From assembly GCF_000299415.1 (NCBI RefSeq), contig NZ_AMPG01000002.1, positions 1,005,193 to 1,069,192 of the forward strand: a DNA stretch of 64,000 bases. Direction: 5' to 3'. Position 1 is the first letter of the stretch, and each line of letters starts with the position of its first letter. The stretch comes from Candidatus Microthrix parvicella Bio17-1. Lineage in GTDB: Bacteria > Actinomycetota > Acidimicrobiia > Acidimicrobiales > Microtrichaceae. Shown piece after piece: positions 44,357 to 53,255 of this stretch. Made by a program: the position numbers and the translations under genes. The notes under the pieces are model-generated. The model worked only from the letters and a program-made list of their open reading frames with translations, was not told where the DNA came from and made no database searches.

Positions 44357-44736
44357 TGGCCCGCCTACTCCTCGACTCGACCGTGCTCATCGACGCGCTT
44401 CGAGGGCGCCCGGCCGCCGACCGGGTCGCCGGCTTGCGACGCCTGGGAACTCAGCCGTGGGTGTGCGCCATCTCGGTCGAGGAGATCTGGCGTGGGCTCC
44501 ACCCCGACGAGGAAAACCATGCGGTGAGACTGTTTCGCGGCCTTCAATTGGCACCGCTCGGCGTCCCCGAAGGCCGCCTCGCCGGAACCTGGCGCCGCGA
44601 CTTTGCCGCAGCGGGAACCACACTGCACCAAGCCGACTGTCTCATCGCTGCGGCAGCAGTTGGGATCTCCGCTTCCCTCGCCACCGCAAACGTGCAGGAC
44701 TTCCCCATGAGCGAGGTCCGGGTCGAAGCCTGGTAG
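44356..44736 (+). CDS. vapC: PIN-domain toxin (VapC-type ribonuclease)
   Basis: The product is 126 aa from GTG 44356. The PIN-domain acidic residues are in order: the first Asp in RLLLDSTVLIDAL, Glu in AISVEEIWRG, Asp in LHQADCLIAAAA and the last in ATANVQDFPM. VapC toxins cleave specific tRNA or rRNA and are neutralised by the adjacent antitoxin. It appears complete, so this module is probably functional. Confidence 0.88.
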   Translation: MARLLLDSTVLIDALRGRPAADRVAGLRRLGTQPWVCAISVEEIWRGLHPDEENHAVRLFRGLQLAPLGVPEGRLAGTWRRDFAAAGTTLHQADCLIAAAAVGISASLATANVQDFPMSEVRVEAW

Positions 44737-44779
44737 CGCTGCTTCGCTTGGCATCGACTCGTTGAGGCTCCTCACACCG

Positions 44780-44920
44780 TGTGACGCAACCGCGTCATGT
44801 CCACCGAACCCGTGCGAGCTGTCCTGTGGCCGAAGGATCGGCCCCTGGTCGCCGTGCAGCAGCGATGCAGGACGAGGCTGAGCGGGCGCAAACGCACCTT
44901 CACGATCCTCGCGGCGCCAC
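44780..44920. pseudogene. Mosaic of antitoxin and ATPase gene fragments left of IS copy 2
   Basis: The plus strand from 44797 reads MSTEPVRAV, like the start of the Phd-type antitoxin remnant at 47035. It then joins to sequence matching two separate places in the ATPase gene (around 47735 and 48270-48325), with the last match ending at the IS target site. It is a deletion-joined leftover, not a gene. Confidence 0.65.
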
Positions 44921-45060
44921 TATCTACTTGCCCCTGAAATAGTGGTTGGGTTGGCCGGTTTGAGCGGTGAACTGCCCTCGTGGTGAGGGGTGTTCGGGTT
45001 GGTAGGCGCGGCCGGTCAGAGCGGCGTGGATGATGTTCGGGGTCGTGACCTTGGGGTGGG

Positions 45061-46428
45061 TCAGTGGGTGAGGCCGGCGATCTTGACCAGGTTGTGGGAC
45101 AGGACGCCCCATCCGCACCAGATCCGTGCGCCTTCGAGTCCGCGGTTGCGGGCTCGTTCCCAACCGTGTTGCCGTTTCAGGGTGGCTATGCGCCCTTCGG
45201 AACCGGTGCGCCACTTGACCAACTCGACGAACCGGTCCTCGGATTGGGCGTCGCGGCGCGCAGTGCCGGGTTGACCTTTGCGGGGAATCGCCACCAGGTC
45301 GACACCGAGATCTTCGAGCTGGGTGTCGACCGATGCGAGGCCGTAACCGCGGTCTGCTGTGACAGCATCAGGAGTTGCTCCGACCGCTGCGATGATCCTC
45401 TCGATCGCCGGTCCGAGGCGGGGGCCGTCGGGTGGGATCCCCGCTTCGAGTTCGTAGTCCAACACGATCCCGTCTGGGTTGTCGGTGACTTGGCCGGTGT
45501 AACCAAACTGGGTCGGCTTCGCAAGGGATCCTTTCCGGATCGGGCGTGCGTCACCGTCGAAGAGCGACACCCGTCGTGTCTTCGACTCCGGCATGACTCC
45601 AGCGAGCCGGAGCCGTGTCTGAGCGATGATCTGTTCGACCGCGTCGATGAGATGTTCGAGATCGGCGAGCATTGAGCGCAGACGTCGCACCGGCCGATCC
45701 TCGACTCGTTTGGCGTTCTTCAGGACCCGTTTGGCCTGTGCCACCACCGATTCGGCCAGATCGGCCAGCTCGCCGGTGACCGCCAACACCTCGCCTTTGG
45801 CTTCGGCTGTGCGCTTGCGGAGCTTGGAGGCAACCCGGTGTGCGTGACGTCGGGCGGCTTCGGTCGGGTCATCAAAGGCGGTCCGTGGTGCCACCCCGAC
45901 GTCTCGGATCCGGCCCACCAGCCGTGCCAGCGATGCACAGCCTTTGGTCAGCATCCCCGAATCGGTTGGGTACTTGATGTCGGCCGGCACGACGGTGGTG
46001 TCGGCCCGCAACCAGCACACATCTACGACTCCTGCCTCGACGGCCTTCCCGACCAAAGCAACGTTCAGTTCTTCGATCGTGGACGGACCGATCCGTTTGG
46101 TGATCTTCATCAACGTGGACGGGTGAGGTGCCCGCTGCCCGAGCGGGATCCGACAGAATCGAAGCCAGCTCAACGAGTCCGACACCTCAGCGCACAACGT
46201 CTCGAACCCGAGCCGATACCGGTATTTCAAGAACATCAACCGCAAGAACGTCTCCATCGGGATCGACGGTCGACCAAAGTCCGGGTCGAACCACCCACGG
46301 AACGGCTCAAAGAACCTCGGGTCGTCCAACAGGCGATCAACCGAGACCAGTTCCGGGGCCATCACCAAAGCCTCCGGTGGCAACATCGATTCCCACAACG
46401 TCGGCTGAGGACATACGGTACGTAACAC
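45061..46428 (-). CDS. DUF772-type IS transposase, copy 2
   Basis: The protein is identical to that of copy 1 (about 455 aa from GTG 46428), with all DDE motifs intact. As in copy 1 the GTG and its GGAG lie in one arm of a 17-bp stem. The two identical copies imply recent transposition within this genome. Confidence 0.9.
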   Translation of the reverse strand: MLRTVCPQPTLWESMLPPEALVMAPELVSVDRLLDDPRFFEPFRGWFDPDFGRPSIPMETFLRLMFLKYRYRLGFETLCAEVSDSLSWLRFCRIPLGQRAPHPSTLMKITKRIGPSTIEELNVALVGKAVEAGVVDVCWLRADTTVVPADIKYPTDSGMLTKGCASLARLVGRIRDVGVAPRTAFDDPTEAARRHAHRVASKLRKRTAEAKGEVLAVTGELADLAESVVAQAKRVLKNAKRVEDRPVRRLRSMLADLEHLIDAVEQIIAQTRLRLAGVMPESKTRRVSLFDGDARPIRKGSLAKPTQFGYTGQVTDNPDGIVLDYELEAGIPPDGPRLGPAIERIIAAVGATPDAVTADRGYGLASVDTQLEDLGVDLVAIPRKGQPGTARRDAQSEDRFVELVKWRTGSEGRIATLKRQHGWERARNRGLEGARIWCGWGVLSHNLVKIAGLTH

Positions 46429-46480
46429 GATGATGGCTCCGATCTTCAGGGCTTCACTTCTGTGATCGGAGCCATCATCG
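46428..46480 (-). promoter_or_regulatory. Hairpin masking the transposase start, copy 2
   Basis: Identical in sequence and position to the hairpin at 34175-34227: 17-bp arms and a 19-base loop, with the ribosome-binding site and the first base of the start codon in the gene-proximal arm. Confidence 0.68.
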
Positions 46481-46558
46481 CGTGTCGGATTCCCGCACGC
46501 GAATCGACCCACCCCAACACTGAACGACATATCTCACGACTATTTCAGGGGCAAGTAT

Positions 46559-46834
46559 CTAGGCCGGGACGGCCGCCTTGGCGGCCAGGTACAGACCAGC
46601 CGGAGAAAACTCCGCGCCATTCGAGAATCGAATCGTGCCGGACTCGGAATCGACCGTCACTTCGCAGAACGCCGGGTAGTCCTCCAGCAACCAGCCGAAG
46701 TCAGGTCCGGTCAGCCAATCCTCCAGGTCGATGACCTTCACCGATCCATCATCAAATGTCAGCTCGGTCACGTAACGAGACAGCACCCGCACATCGGTCA
46801 CGTCGACCAGCACGTACTCGTCAGTGCCCATCAT
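46559..46834 (-). CDS. DUF2442 family protein
   Basis: The product is 91 aa. VLVDVTDVRVLSRYVTELTF, then DGSVKVIDLEDWL, then VDSESGTIRFSNGAEFSP is the DUF2442 pattern. These small beta-rich proteins often accompany DUF4160 proteins in toxin-antitoxin-like pairs. The TAG stop lies within the target duplication of IS copy 2, so the IS inserted at its last codon and the coding region survived. The small gene upstream is 13 bases away on the same strand. Confidence 0.78.
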   Translation of the reverse strand: MMGTDEYVLVDVTDVRVLSRYVTELTFDDGSVKVIDLEDWLTGPDFGWLLEDYPAFCEVTVDSESGTIRFSNGAEFSPAGLYLAAKAAVPA

Positions 46835-46846
46835 CCCATCCCCTTC

Positions 46847-47026
46847 TCATCGCCCGTCGCCTCGATCCAGCATTTCTTCCAGCGTACCTGGGAAGGCGTG
46901 GTCAAGGGTTGCATGGAATGCCATGGTCGCCAGCGAACGATGCGACGAGAGCAAATCTTGAACCTCTCGCAATACCTTCGGCGGCAACCGGCCAGCAAGC
47001 ATCTGAGCCGGGGTGTCGTGTGACAC
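46847..47026 (-). CDS. Small hypothetical protein paired with DUF2442
   Basis: About 59 aa from GTG 47026; the frame continues upstream to 47107 opposite the antitoxin remnant, which I do not credit. It reads MSHDTPAQMLAGRLPPKVLR, then a helix with SSHRSLATMAFHATLDHAF and an acidic end. I do not recognise it. Its position directly before DUF2442 suggests a two-gene unit, possibly a toxin-antitoxin-like pair. Confidence 0.45.
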   Translation of the reverse strand: MSHDTPAQMLAGRLPPKVLREVQDLLSSHRSLATMAFHATLDHAFPGTLEEMLDRGDGR

Positions 47027-47034
47027 GATCGCGT

Positions 47035-47215
47035 CACGTCCACCGAGTCCGTGCGAACCGTCCGCAACAACGTCTCCGACATCATTGGTCGAGTGCAGCA
47101 GCAGCACGAACGGATGGTCATCACCAAGACGGCACTCCGGCGGCTGTGCTGATCAGCCGCGAAGACCTGGACTCGATGGAGGAGGCGCTCCCGCGACACG
47201 GGCACTGCGGGAGCG
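47035..47215 (+). pseudogene. Phd/YefM-type antitoxin remnant
   Basis: The plus strand reads TSTESVRTVRNNVSDIIGRV and QQQHERMVITK, then after a one-base shift TPAAVLISREDLDSMEEALP. This is the normal order of a Phd/YefM antitoxin. The expected ATG is ACG here (compare ATGTCCACC at 44797), and the shift near 47130 breaks the frame. No toxin gene follows. Confidence 0.72.
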
Positions 47216-47379
47216 GCCCCCCGAGGCGGTCGCGGCTGCGGCGATCGCATTCATCACGGGACCGTTGGCCGATAACCCCCAGCGAGTCGGGGGTCTCCTT
47301 CGTAGCTGGCGGGTCGATGGGGAGATCGCCACTGCCGCTCTCGGGCAGGTTGAGCGCCAATCAGCTGACAGGCGACTGC

Positions 47380-48675
47380 TCACGGGCCCAGCAGAGCCGC
47401 AGGCACCACCGCCACGCCGTCTTCGGGACGGCGGTACGCATAGCGCCCCGACGTCACCACCACGGCGTCGAGCAGGTCGTCGCCCAACCGGTCACGAAGC
47501 CAGCGGAGGTGCACGGTGTCGTCCTGGCTCACGGTGGTCGCCAGCTTGGTCTCGATCGCCACAACGCGTCCATCATCGCGTTTTACGATCAGGTCCACCT
47601 CATGGTCGCCGCGGTGGGTTCGGAGATGTCCAACCGACGCTTCCGCGCGCTGCGCGTACGTGCGGACCCCCAGGGTGACCAGCGACTCGAACAACGCCCC
47701 CAGCAACGATCCGTCCTGTGGTCGAGGCACCGGCCCCTGGTCGCCGTGCAGCAGCGATGCAGGTCCGAGACCGAGCAGGGTTGTGGCCAGCGCCGGATCG
47801 GTCAGGTGGTGCTTGGGAGCGGCTGCGAGCTGACGCAGGTGGCTCAGGGTGGGTTGCCAAGCCGGGAGCGGATCGAGGATGAACAGCCGTTCCAGCATGT
47901 TTCTGTACGGTTCGGTGGTGCTGCGGGCGGGCTTGTTGCCCTCCCCCGACGTTGCCGCATCCCTGATTTTCTCGTAGGAGGCAACGCTTGAGGTCGCAGC
48001 GGCGTACGCAGCCATCCAACGCCGCAGCGTCGCCTCCTTTCGGACCCTGAGTCCCGCCTCCACCATGTCGCGATCCACGACGCGATCCACGTAACCGCGC
48101 AGCTGAGCGCGCCGCACCCGATGTGGCAATCCCCGAATGCCGGGAAAGCCCGAACCGCAGATCTCGTCGACGTACTCCGGCAGCCCAACCGATGTCTCGC
48201 CGGACACATCAGGTTGGGTGCCGGTCAGGATGGCGGCGAGGGAGACCATCGGAGAACTCAGGCCACGTTCGGCGAGGCTGAGTGGGCGCATGCGCACCTT
48301 CAAGATCCTTCCGGCGCCACTATGACTACCCGGGCTGAACGACGAAGCCGAGCCGGTGAGCAGAAACTGGCCCGGAGCCGCACCGGCGTCCACCGCCCGC
48401 CGGACAACATCCCAGGTCATCGGCAGGTGTTGCCACTCGTCGATCAACACCGGCCCGGTGCCCCGCAGAAGTTCCGGCGCGGCGGCCACCGCTTCACGAA
48501 CTGCAGGATCCTCCATGAGGAAGGTCCTGGTGGCACGCTCCGCTGCCGTGGCGCTCTTGCCCACGCCCTTGGCACCCTCAAGTGAGATGGCAGCCGCTCC
48601 TGTGAACAGCTCGTCCAGCTCACCGTCGACGGTCCGGGGCAGGTAGTGCTCAGCAGCGAGGGAGTGCGAACTCAC
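47380..48675 (-). CDS. AAA_14/DUF4143-type ATPase
   Basis: The product is 431 aa. Walker A is LEGAKGVGKSATA and Walker B GPVLIDEWQHLP, followed by FLLTGSASS (sensor 1). The C-terminal DUF4143 part contains HEVDLIVKRDDG and VVAIETKLA, a PD-(D/E)xK-like pattern. Such ATPases are widespread and mobile in actinobacteria and of uncertain function, sometimes proposed to be toxin-like or nuclease-linked. It looks intact. Fragments of at least one further copy lie at 43895 and 44840-44920. The start region faces a set of 23-bp repeats. Confidence 0.85.
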   Translation of the reverse strand: MSSHSLAAEHYLPRTVDGELDELFTGAAAISLEGAKGVGKSATAAERATRTFLMEDPAVREAVAAAPELLRGTGPVLIDEWQHLPMTWDVVRRAVDAGAAPGQFLLTGSASSFSPGSHSGAGRILKVRMRPLSLAERGLSSPMVSLAAILTGTQPDVSGETSVGLPEYVDEICGSGFPGIRGLPHRVRRAQLRGYVDRVVDRDMVEAGLRVRKEATLRRWMAAYAAATSSVASYEKIRDAATSGEGNKPARSTTEPYRNMLERLFILDPLPAWQPTLSHLRQLAAAPKHHLTDPALATTLLGLGPASLLHGDQGPVPRPQDGSLLGALFESLVTLGVRTYAQRAEASVGHLRTHRGDHEVDLIVKRDDGRVVAIETKLATTVSQDDTVHLRWLRDRLGDDLLDAVVVTSGRYAYRRPEDGVAVVPAALLGP

Positions 48676-48680
48676 AGCAC

Positions 48681-48750
48681 CTACGCTACAGTTTCGGCGC
48701 GTCCTACGCTACAGTTTCGGTGGGTTCCACGCTACAGTTTCGGCGTGTCC
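48681..48750. repeat. Three tandem 23-24 bp repeats upstream of the ATPase gene
   Basis: Each unit contains ACGCTACAGTTTCGG followed by a G/T/C-rich spacer (units start near 48681, 48704 and 48728). They lie immediately 5' of the ATPase start on its minus strand and end at the boundary with the acyl-CoA synthetase fragment. Regular spacing near two helical turns suits an operator or a recombination/insertion end. Confidence 0.7.
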
Positions 48751-48751
48751 A

Positions 48752-49113
48752 GGCTACGACGGCTCGACGCCGACGGGTACATGACGCTCACCGACCGCAT
48801 CAAGGACATGATCATCACCGGCGGGCACAACGTCTACTCGATCGAGGTGGAGAACGCCCTGGCCGCACACCCCGACGTCGCCGACTGCGCCATCGTGGCG
48901 AGGCCGCACCTCACCTACGGCGAGAGCATCGTCGCAATCATCACCCCGGTCGAGGGTGCAACGATCACCCTCCCCCAGGTCCAGGAGTTCTGTCGGGAAC
49001 GCCTCTCGCACTACAAGGTGCCCCACGACCTGATCGTCCGTCCGATCCCTCGCAACCCGTCCGGAAAGATCATGAAGCACGTCAGCCGAACCGAGATGGC
49101 CGACGCCGACTGA
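48752..49113 (+). pseudogene. Acyl-CoA synthetase C-terminal domain remnant
   Basis: It reads RRLDADGYMTLTDRIKDMII, then TGGHNVYSIEVENAL and NPSGKIMKHVSRTEM, the hinge and C-terminal AMP-binding domain with the catalytic Lys. The frame is open from 48646 but starts without a ribosome-binding site among the repeats. It is the missing 3' part of the gene that begins at 42882. The 5.5 kb between them consists of mobile and toxin-antitoxin genes. Confidence 0.85.
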
Positions 49114-49215
49114 TCGCCCGCTGTTATCCAGCCCTTCGCTGGCCACAGCGAAGGTGCAGGACTTCCGTTGAGCGAGCCGCGAGTAGAAGTTTGGTGGCGG
49201 CGGTTCGGCTGCCGG

Positions 49216-50148
49216 TCAGCAGTCCCCGAACGAGAAGGTGCCCAGCTGGACCCATTGTGTGCCCCGACCTCCGACGGTTGCGTACCGCATGGTGAACGAC
49301 TTGAGGGGGCCAGGCATGGTCACCTCAACGTCCAACGGGACGTTGTTCGGCGCATATACAGCGTTGAGACCGATGAAGTAGTCCTGGTCGGTGGTACGAC
49401 GAAGAGGATTAGAGAAGGTGCCGGAGCCGGTCAAGTTGGTTTGGTTGCCGCCGGTGACGGAAATGGAACGGTTGAAGCTGACCGCATCCCGGTAGATCCC
49501 GTTCCTGGGGGTGTACGGAGCGGAAGCATCGACGGTGTCCCCAGTGGTGTTCGCCCCATCCTCGGTGTTGGCGGTCAGATCGTTGATGTTGAAGCGCAGG
49601 TCGGTGATCACCGTGTTGAAGGTGAACGTCACCTCCTGATAGTTGGCGATCGAAGCTGCCGACGTGTTGCCGCCGCCAGCGTTGTTCTGGACCAGTACCA
49701 GGCCGGGCACATTGCACCCGCTGATCGTCCCCTGGCCTTGGAACGCCCGCGGGTTTGGAAGAAGGTTGCGATAGCCGTAATTCGCACCGGCACCGGCCGT
49801 CACCTGCGGGTTGATCAGCGACGGGGGCGTGGGTCCAACCTGCTGACCAACTACCGAATCCAGCTGGACAAGCGGCTCGTCGGTGGACTTCAGCGGATAG
49901 GTGATACGCGAGGCGGGTGAGTTCGGATTGTTGTTCGTCGTCGGCCAGACGATCGTGCCGCAGTAGATGTCATCGGGGTCGGGATCCGGTGGGATGGTCT
50001 CGATCGGACCACCACCACCGCCGCCGTCAGACCCCGCCGCAAACGCAGCGTTCTGTCCGAGGATGGCTGGGCCTGCCCACGCCGCGCCTGCCGCAGCGGC
50101 TCCGACGCCTGCTCGCTGGATGAACTTTCGGCGGTCAACTTCAGTCAT
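49216..50148 (-). CDS. Tat-signal exported protein, first gene of locus C
   Basis: About 310 aa from ATG 50148, which follows AAGGGG; the open frame runs to 50364 without similarity. The twin arginines are R6-R7 in TEVDRRKFIQRAGVGAAA, followed by a hydrophobic stretch and NAAFAAGSD as the cleavage region. A Gly/Pro/Asp linker (GGGGGGPIETIPPDPDPDD) leads to an Asn/Thr-rich beta domain with YQEVTFTFNTVITDLRFNIN and SFTMRYATVGGRGTQWVQLG, resembling secreted adhesin-like sandwiches. Three cysteines are present. The interrupted PqqD-kinase gene lies upstream on the same strand. Confidence 0.82.
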   Translation of the reverse strand: MTEVDRRKFIQRAGVGAAAAGAAWAGPAILGQNAAFAAGSDGGGGGGPIETIPPDPDPDDIYCGTIVWPTTNNNPNSPASRITYPLKSTDEPLVQLDSVVGQQVGPTPPSLINPQVTAGAGANYGYRNLLPNPRAFQGQGTISGCNVPGLVLVQNNAGGGNTSAASIANYQEVTFTFNTVITDLRFNINDLTANTEDGANTTGDTVDASAPYTPRNGIYRDAVSFNRSISVTGGNQTNLTGSGTFSNPLRRTTDQDYFIGLNAVYAPNNVPLDVEVTMPGPLKSFTMRYATVGGRGTQWVQLGTFSFGDC

Positions 50149-51306
50149 TCTGGTGTCCCCTTCTACCTGAGAGCCGCAGCTCACCTCGCCTGCGCGTCGC
50201 AAATCGAGGTGGCGGATTACTACCACAGGAACGGAAACCTTTGGCACTATATGATATTCCACCGAAGCGAGGTATGAGATTCTCTCTACCGATGACGCTA
50301 ATTCATCGCTGAATGAATTAGCGTCAAGGAACTTGGAGGGAGCGTTCGATCGCATCCACTGCATCGTTCAGGGTGCCGCGCCCCAAGCCGACAGCAGACG
50401 TTCGTTCGCACATGTACGCCATCGCTTGCAGGTGGGACCGGGTTGCCAAAGTTGACCCAAACGTGACTGGAAGCAATCTCATCAACGTGTCGGCTGGTGC
50501 AAGAGTCCGGCCGCCTACCGGATTCGACCACGATGGCGTTGGGTCGAGGAACACCATCAACTCAAGTCGCCCGCTGCTGCTCACCGAGCCCAGACGGTGC
50601 GGCAGCACTTTGTGCTTCACTGCCCCCAGGGCGGCGTCAGCCCCGTCGATCTCGAGAAGCTCGATCGAATTGGGGTGCAGGTCCAGTGCCTTCGGGTAGG
50701 GCAGAACCTCGAACGTGTTGGGATCTACCAGACCCACCTCGTCGGTGAGGTAGGCGAACGAATGTCGAAGCAGTGCTCCGGTCAATGTGCTCTTGCCACT
50801 GCCACTGTCGCCAAACACCATGACCACGCTGCCGTTTCGTTCCACAGCGCCCGCATGGAACGCCAGCAAGTCGGTGGCTTCAATGGCCACCTCGTCAACG
50901 TGGTGGAGGGCAAGCGCCACAGCGTCCTCCGGTCGATCTCGCCGACCCACCACGCGGCCGTCGGCGACGACCCGATATCGGCTCCGTCCGGCCCGTGGCT
51001 CAGCGGGCAGTCCAGCGCTGAGGGGAAGCGAGACAACGGCGATGCTGTGCGCCGCTGGTTGACCGCCGTCGGGGTGGGACGGCAGGGCCGACAGCAGCAG
51101 GCTCAGCAGCTTGCCGGTCGTCGGTTCATCCGACCTCACCCGCACTGACACGTTGGCGACCTGCACAGTTCTGCTGAAGCTCCACGTATGCCCGGCCAGA
51201 ATCTGGTCAACTCGCTTCTGCCAGCGCTGGGGGCCCGCTGCCGGCGGATGATGAATGGCATGCAGCGGGTCCCCGACGTAGCGAAGCAAACCCTGGTCCA
51301 GTAACT

Positions 51307-53255
51307 CCTGCGTTCCGCAGCTATTTGGGGTTTCTAGGTGTCCGGGCGGTTGAAAGTGTTGATACGAAAGGGTTTTCGTTCCGGGAATCACAGAAACGCA
51401 TAGACACACGCCTGACACTGTAAGCGCAATGGGCTAAACGGATGTGGGCTACGGTCCTAGGTGTCATGTATCTCCGCACCGTGAAACGCAAACGCTCCGA
51501 CGGCACCCAGGTCGCCTACCTCCAACTGGCCCACAACGACTGGGACAGCGCCGCGGGGCATTCGGTGCCCCGAGTCGTCCACAGCTTCGGCCGGGCTGAC
51601 ACCGTCGACCGTGACGCGATCGCCCGCCTGATCGGGTCGCTCTCACGGCTGCTGCCCCCAGGCGACCATCTCGCCATGTCGGGGACCGACGACTTGGAGT
51701 TCGTCGAGTCACGGCCGATGGGCGCCAACTATGTACTCGACGGCGTGTGGTCCCAGCTCGGGATCGACAAAACGTTGCGGGGCTTGTTGAAAGGCCGACG
51801 CCTGGACCCCAAAATGGAACGGGTCCTCTTCGCTCTTGTCGCGAACCGGGCGGTCGACCCCGGCTCCAAACTCGCCGCCACCGGCTGGGTCACCGAACGA
51901 ACCCACATCGACGGACTCACTGATCTTGATTCCGACAGCTGTTATCGGGCGATGGACTGGCTCCTCGAATGCGAAACCGAGCTCGCCGAATCCGTCTACT
52001 GGGCCACAGCCGATCTGTTGAACCTCGAAGTTGACCTGCTGTTCTTCGACACCACCTCCACCTACTTCGAGACACCCACAGCCGACCAGCCGGCCGACGG
52101 GGCCACCGTCGGGTTCCGGACGTGGGGCAAATCCAAAGACCACCGCAACGACCTCCCACAGATCGTGATCGGCATGGCTGTCACCCGCACCGGGATACCA
52201 ATCCGGGTGTGGTCCTGGTCCGGAAACACCGGCGACCAGCCGCTGATCCGCCAGGTCAAAGACGACCTCGCCGACTGGCGGTTGGGGCACGTCATCTGGG
52301 TCGCGGACCGGGGGTTCTCCTCGGCTGAGAACCGCCGCTACCTCCAACGCGCCGGCGGGAACTACATCATCGGCGAGAAGATCAGGGGGAACACCGAAGC
52401 CGCCACAGCATTGGCCAGACCGGGCCGCTACCACGAGATCCGCCACAACATGCGGGTCAAAGAAGTCGGAATCGATGACGGTGCTGCACGGGACCGGTTC
52501 GTGATCTGTCACAACCCTGAACAAGCCGAACGCGACCAGACAATCCGAACCCAACTCGTCGAACGGCTCCAAACAGCGATCGACGGGACAGATCAAGCCA
52601 CCCACGACGAACGTGTCGCCCTCGCGGCCGGGCTTCCCGCAGCGGTCCGCCGCTACCTCCGCACCACCAAAACCGGGCTCCTCCGTGTCGACAAGACAGC
52701 GATCCGCGCCGAGACCAAACTCGACGGCAAATACCTACTCCGCACCGCGGACCCGTCACTGTCAGCCGAGGACATCGCGCTCGGCTACAAACAACTCCTC
52801 GAAGTCGAACGAGGCTGGCGCGACATGAAATCCACCCTCGACCTCCGCCCCGTCTACCACCGGCTCGAAGACCGCATCAGAGCCCACGTCCTGTTGTGCT
52901 GGCTCGCCCTCCTCCACATCCGGATCGTCGAGTCCCGCACCAACCAGACGTGGACCAACCTCCGCCACCAACTCGACCAAATGCACCTCGGCACGTTCAC
53001 CGGCCCCGCCGGCACCATCCGCAGGCGAACAGCAACCACCCCAGACCAGAAAGCGATCCTGGCAGCGGTCGGCCTCAAAGAACCCGCCGACTACACCAGC
53101 ATCCAGCCCGCCACCCCAGCCTGAACCGCCCCGAACCGGCCACCCAGGACACCAAACCGCCTAGACACACGGCTCCCAGCACGCTGAGAGCCCAATTCCC
53201 GCGCCCAGACAGGCATCCAGGCACCTAGACCGCTCAACTAGCTGCGGAACCCAGG
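51307..53255. mobile_element. IS1634-like insertion sequence
   Basis: The ends are CCTGCGTTCCGCAGCTA at 51307 and, inverted, CCTGGGTTCCGCAGCTA ending at 53255. Weaker similarity continues inward (TCTAGGTG near both ends). The 5-bp TAACT flanks both sides (51302-51306 and 53256-53260). It holds one plus-strand transposase, opposite in direction to the gene it splits. Confidence 0.9.
51466..53124 (+). CDS. IS1634-family transposase
   Basis: About 552 aa from ATG 51466 (MYLRTVKRKRSDGTQVAYLQ), the usual start of the family. The DDE core has DLLFFDTTSTYFETP for the first Asp, IWVADRGFSSAENRRYLQ for the second, and a Glu in ERGWRDMKSTLDLRPVYH. The Tyr-x2-Arg-like C-terminal helix RIRAHVLLCWLALLHIR is typical. 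It appears intact. Confidence 0.93.
   Translation: MYLRTVKRKRSDGTQVAYLQLAHNDWDSAAGHSVPRVVHSFGRADTVDRDAIARLIGSLSRLLPPGDHLAMSGTDDLEFVESRPMGANYVLDGVWSQLGIDKTLRGLLKGRRLDPKMERVLFALVANRAVDPGSKLAATGWVTERTHIDGLTDLDSDSCYRAMDWLLECETELAESVYWATADLLNLEVDLLFFDTTSTYFETPTADQPADGATVGFRTWGKSKDHRNDLPQIVIGMAVTRTGIPIRVWSWSGNTGDQPLIRQVKDDLADWRLGHVIWVADRGFSSAENRRYLQRAGGNYIIGEKIRGNTEAATALARPGRYHEIRHNMRVKEVGIDDGAARDRFVICHNPEQAERDQTIRTQLVERLQTAIDGTDQATHDERVALAAGLPAAVRRYLRTTKTGLLRVDKTAIRAETKLDGKYLLRTADPSLSAEDIALGYKQLLEVERGWRDMKSTLDLRPVYHRLEDRIRAHVLLCWLALLHIRIVESRTNQTWTNLRHQLDQMHLGTFTGPAGTIRRRTATTPDQKAILAAVGLKEPADYTSIQPATPA

Larger units (their letters stand above)
44927..46555. mobile_element. 1629-bp DDE insertion sequence, copy 2
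   Basis: Same ends as copy 1 (CTTGCCCCTGAAATAGT and its reverse complement), same length and orientation, with its own 6-bp duplication TATCTA at 44921-44926 and 46556-46561. The target sites of the two copies differ only at the third base (TACCTA and TATCTA), which suggests a preferred TAYCTA target. The duplicated right TATCTA supplies the stop codon of the DUF2442 gene. Confidence 0.94.

Noticed and set aside
48681..48750. CRISPR array
   Set aside because: Only three units with no unique spacers of 30-40 bp between them and no cas genes in the window.
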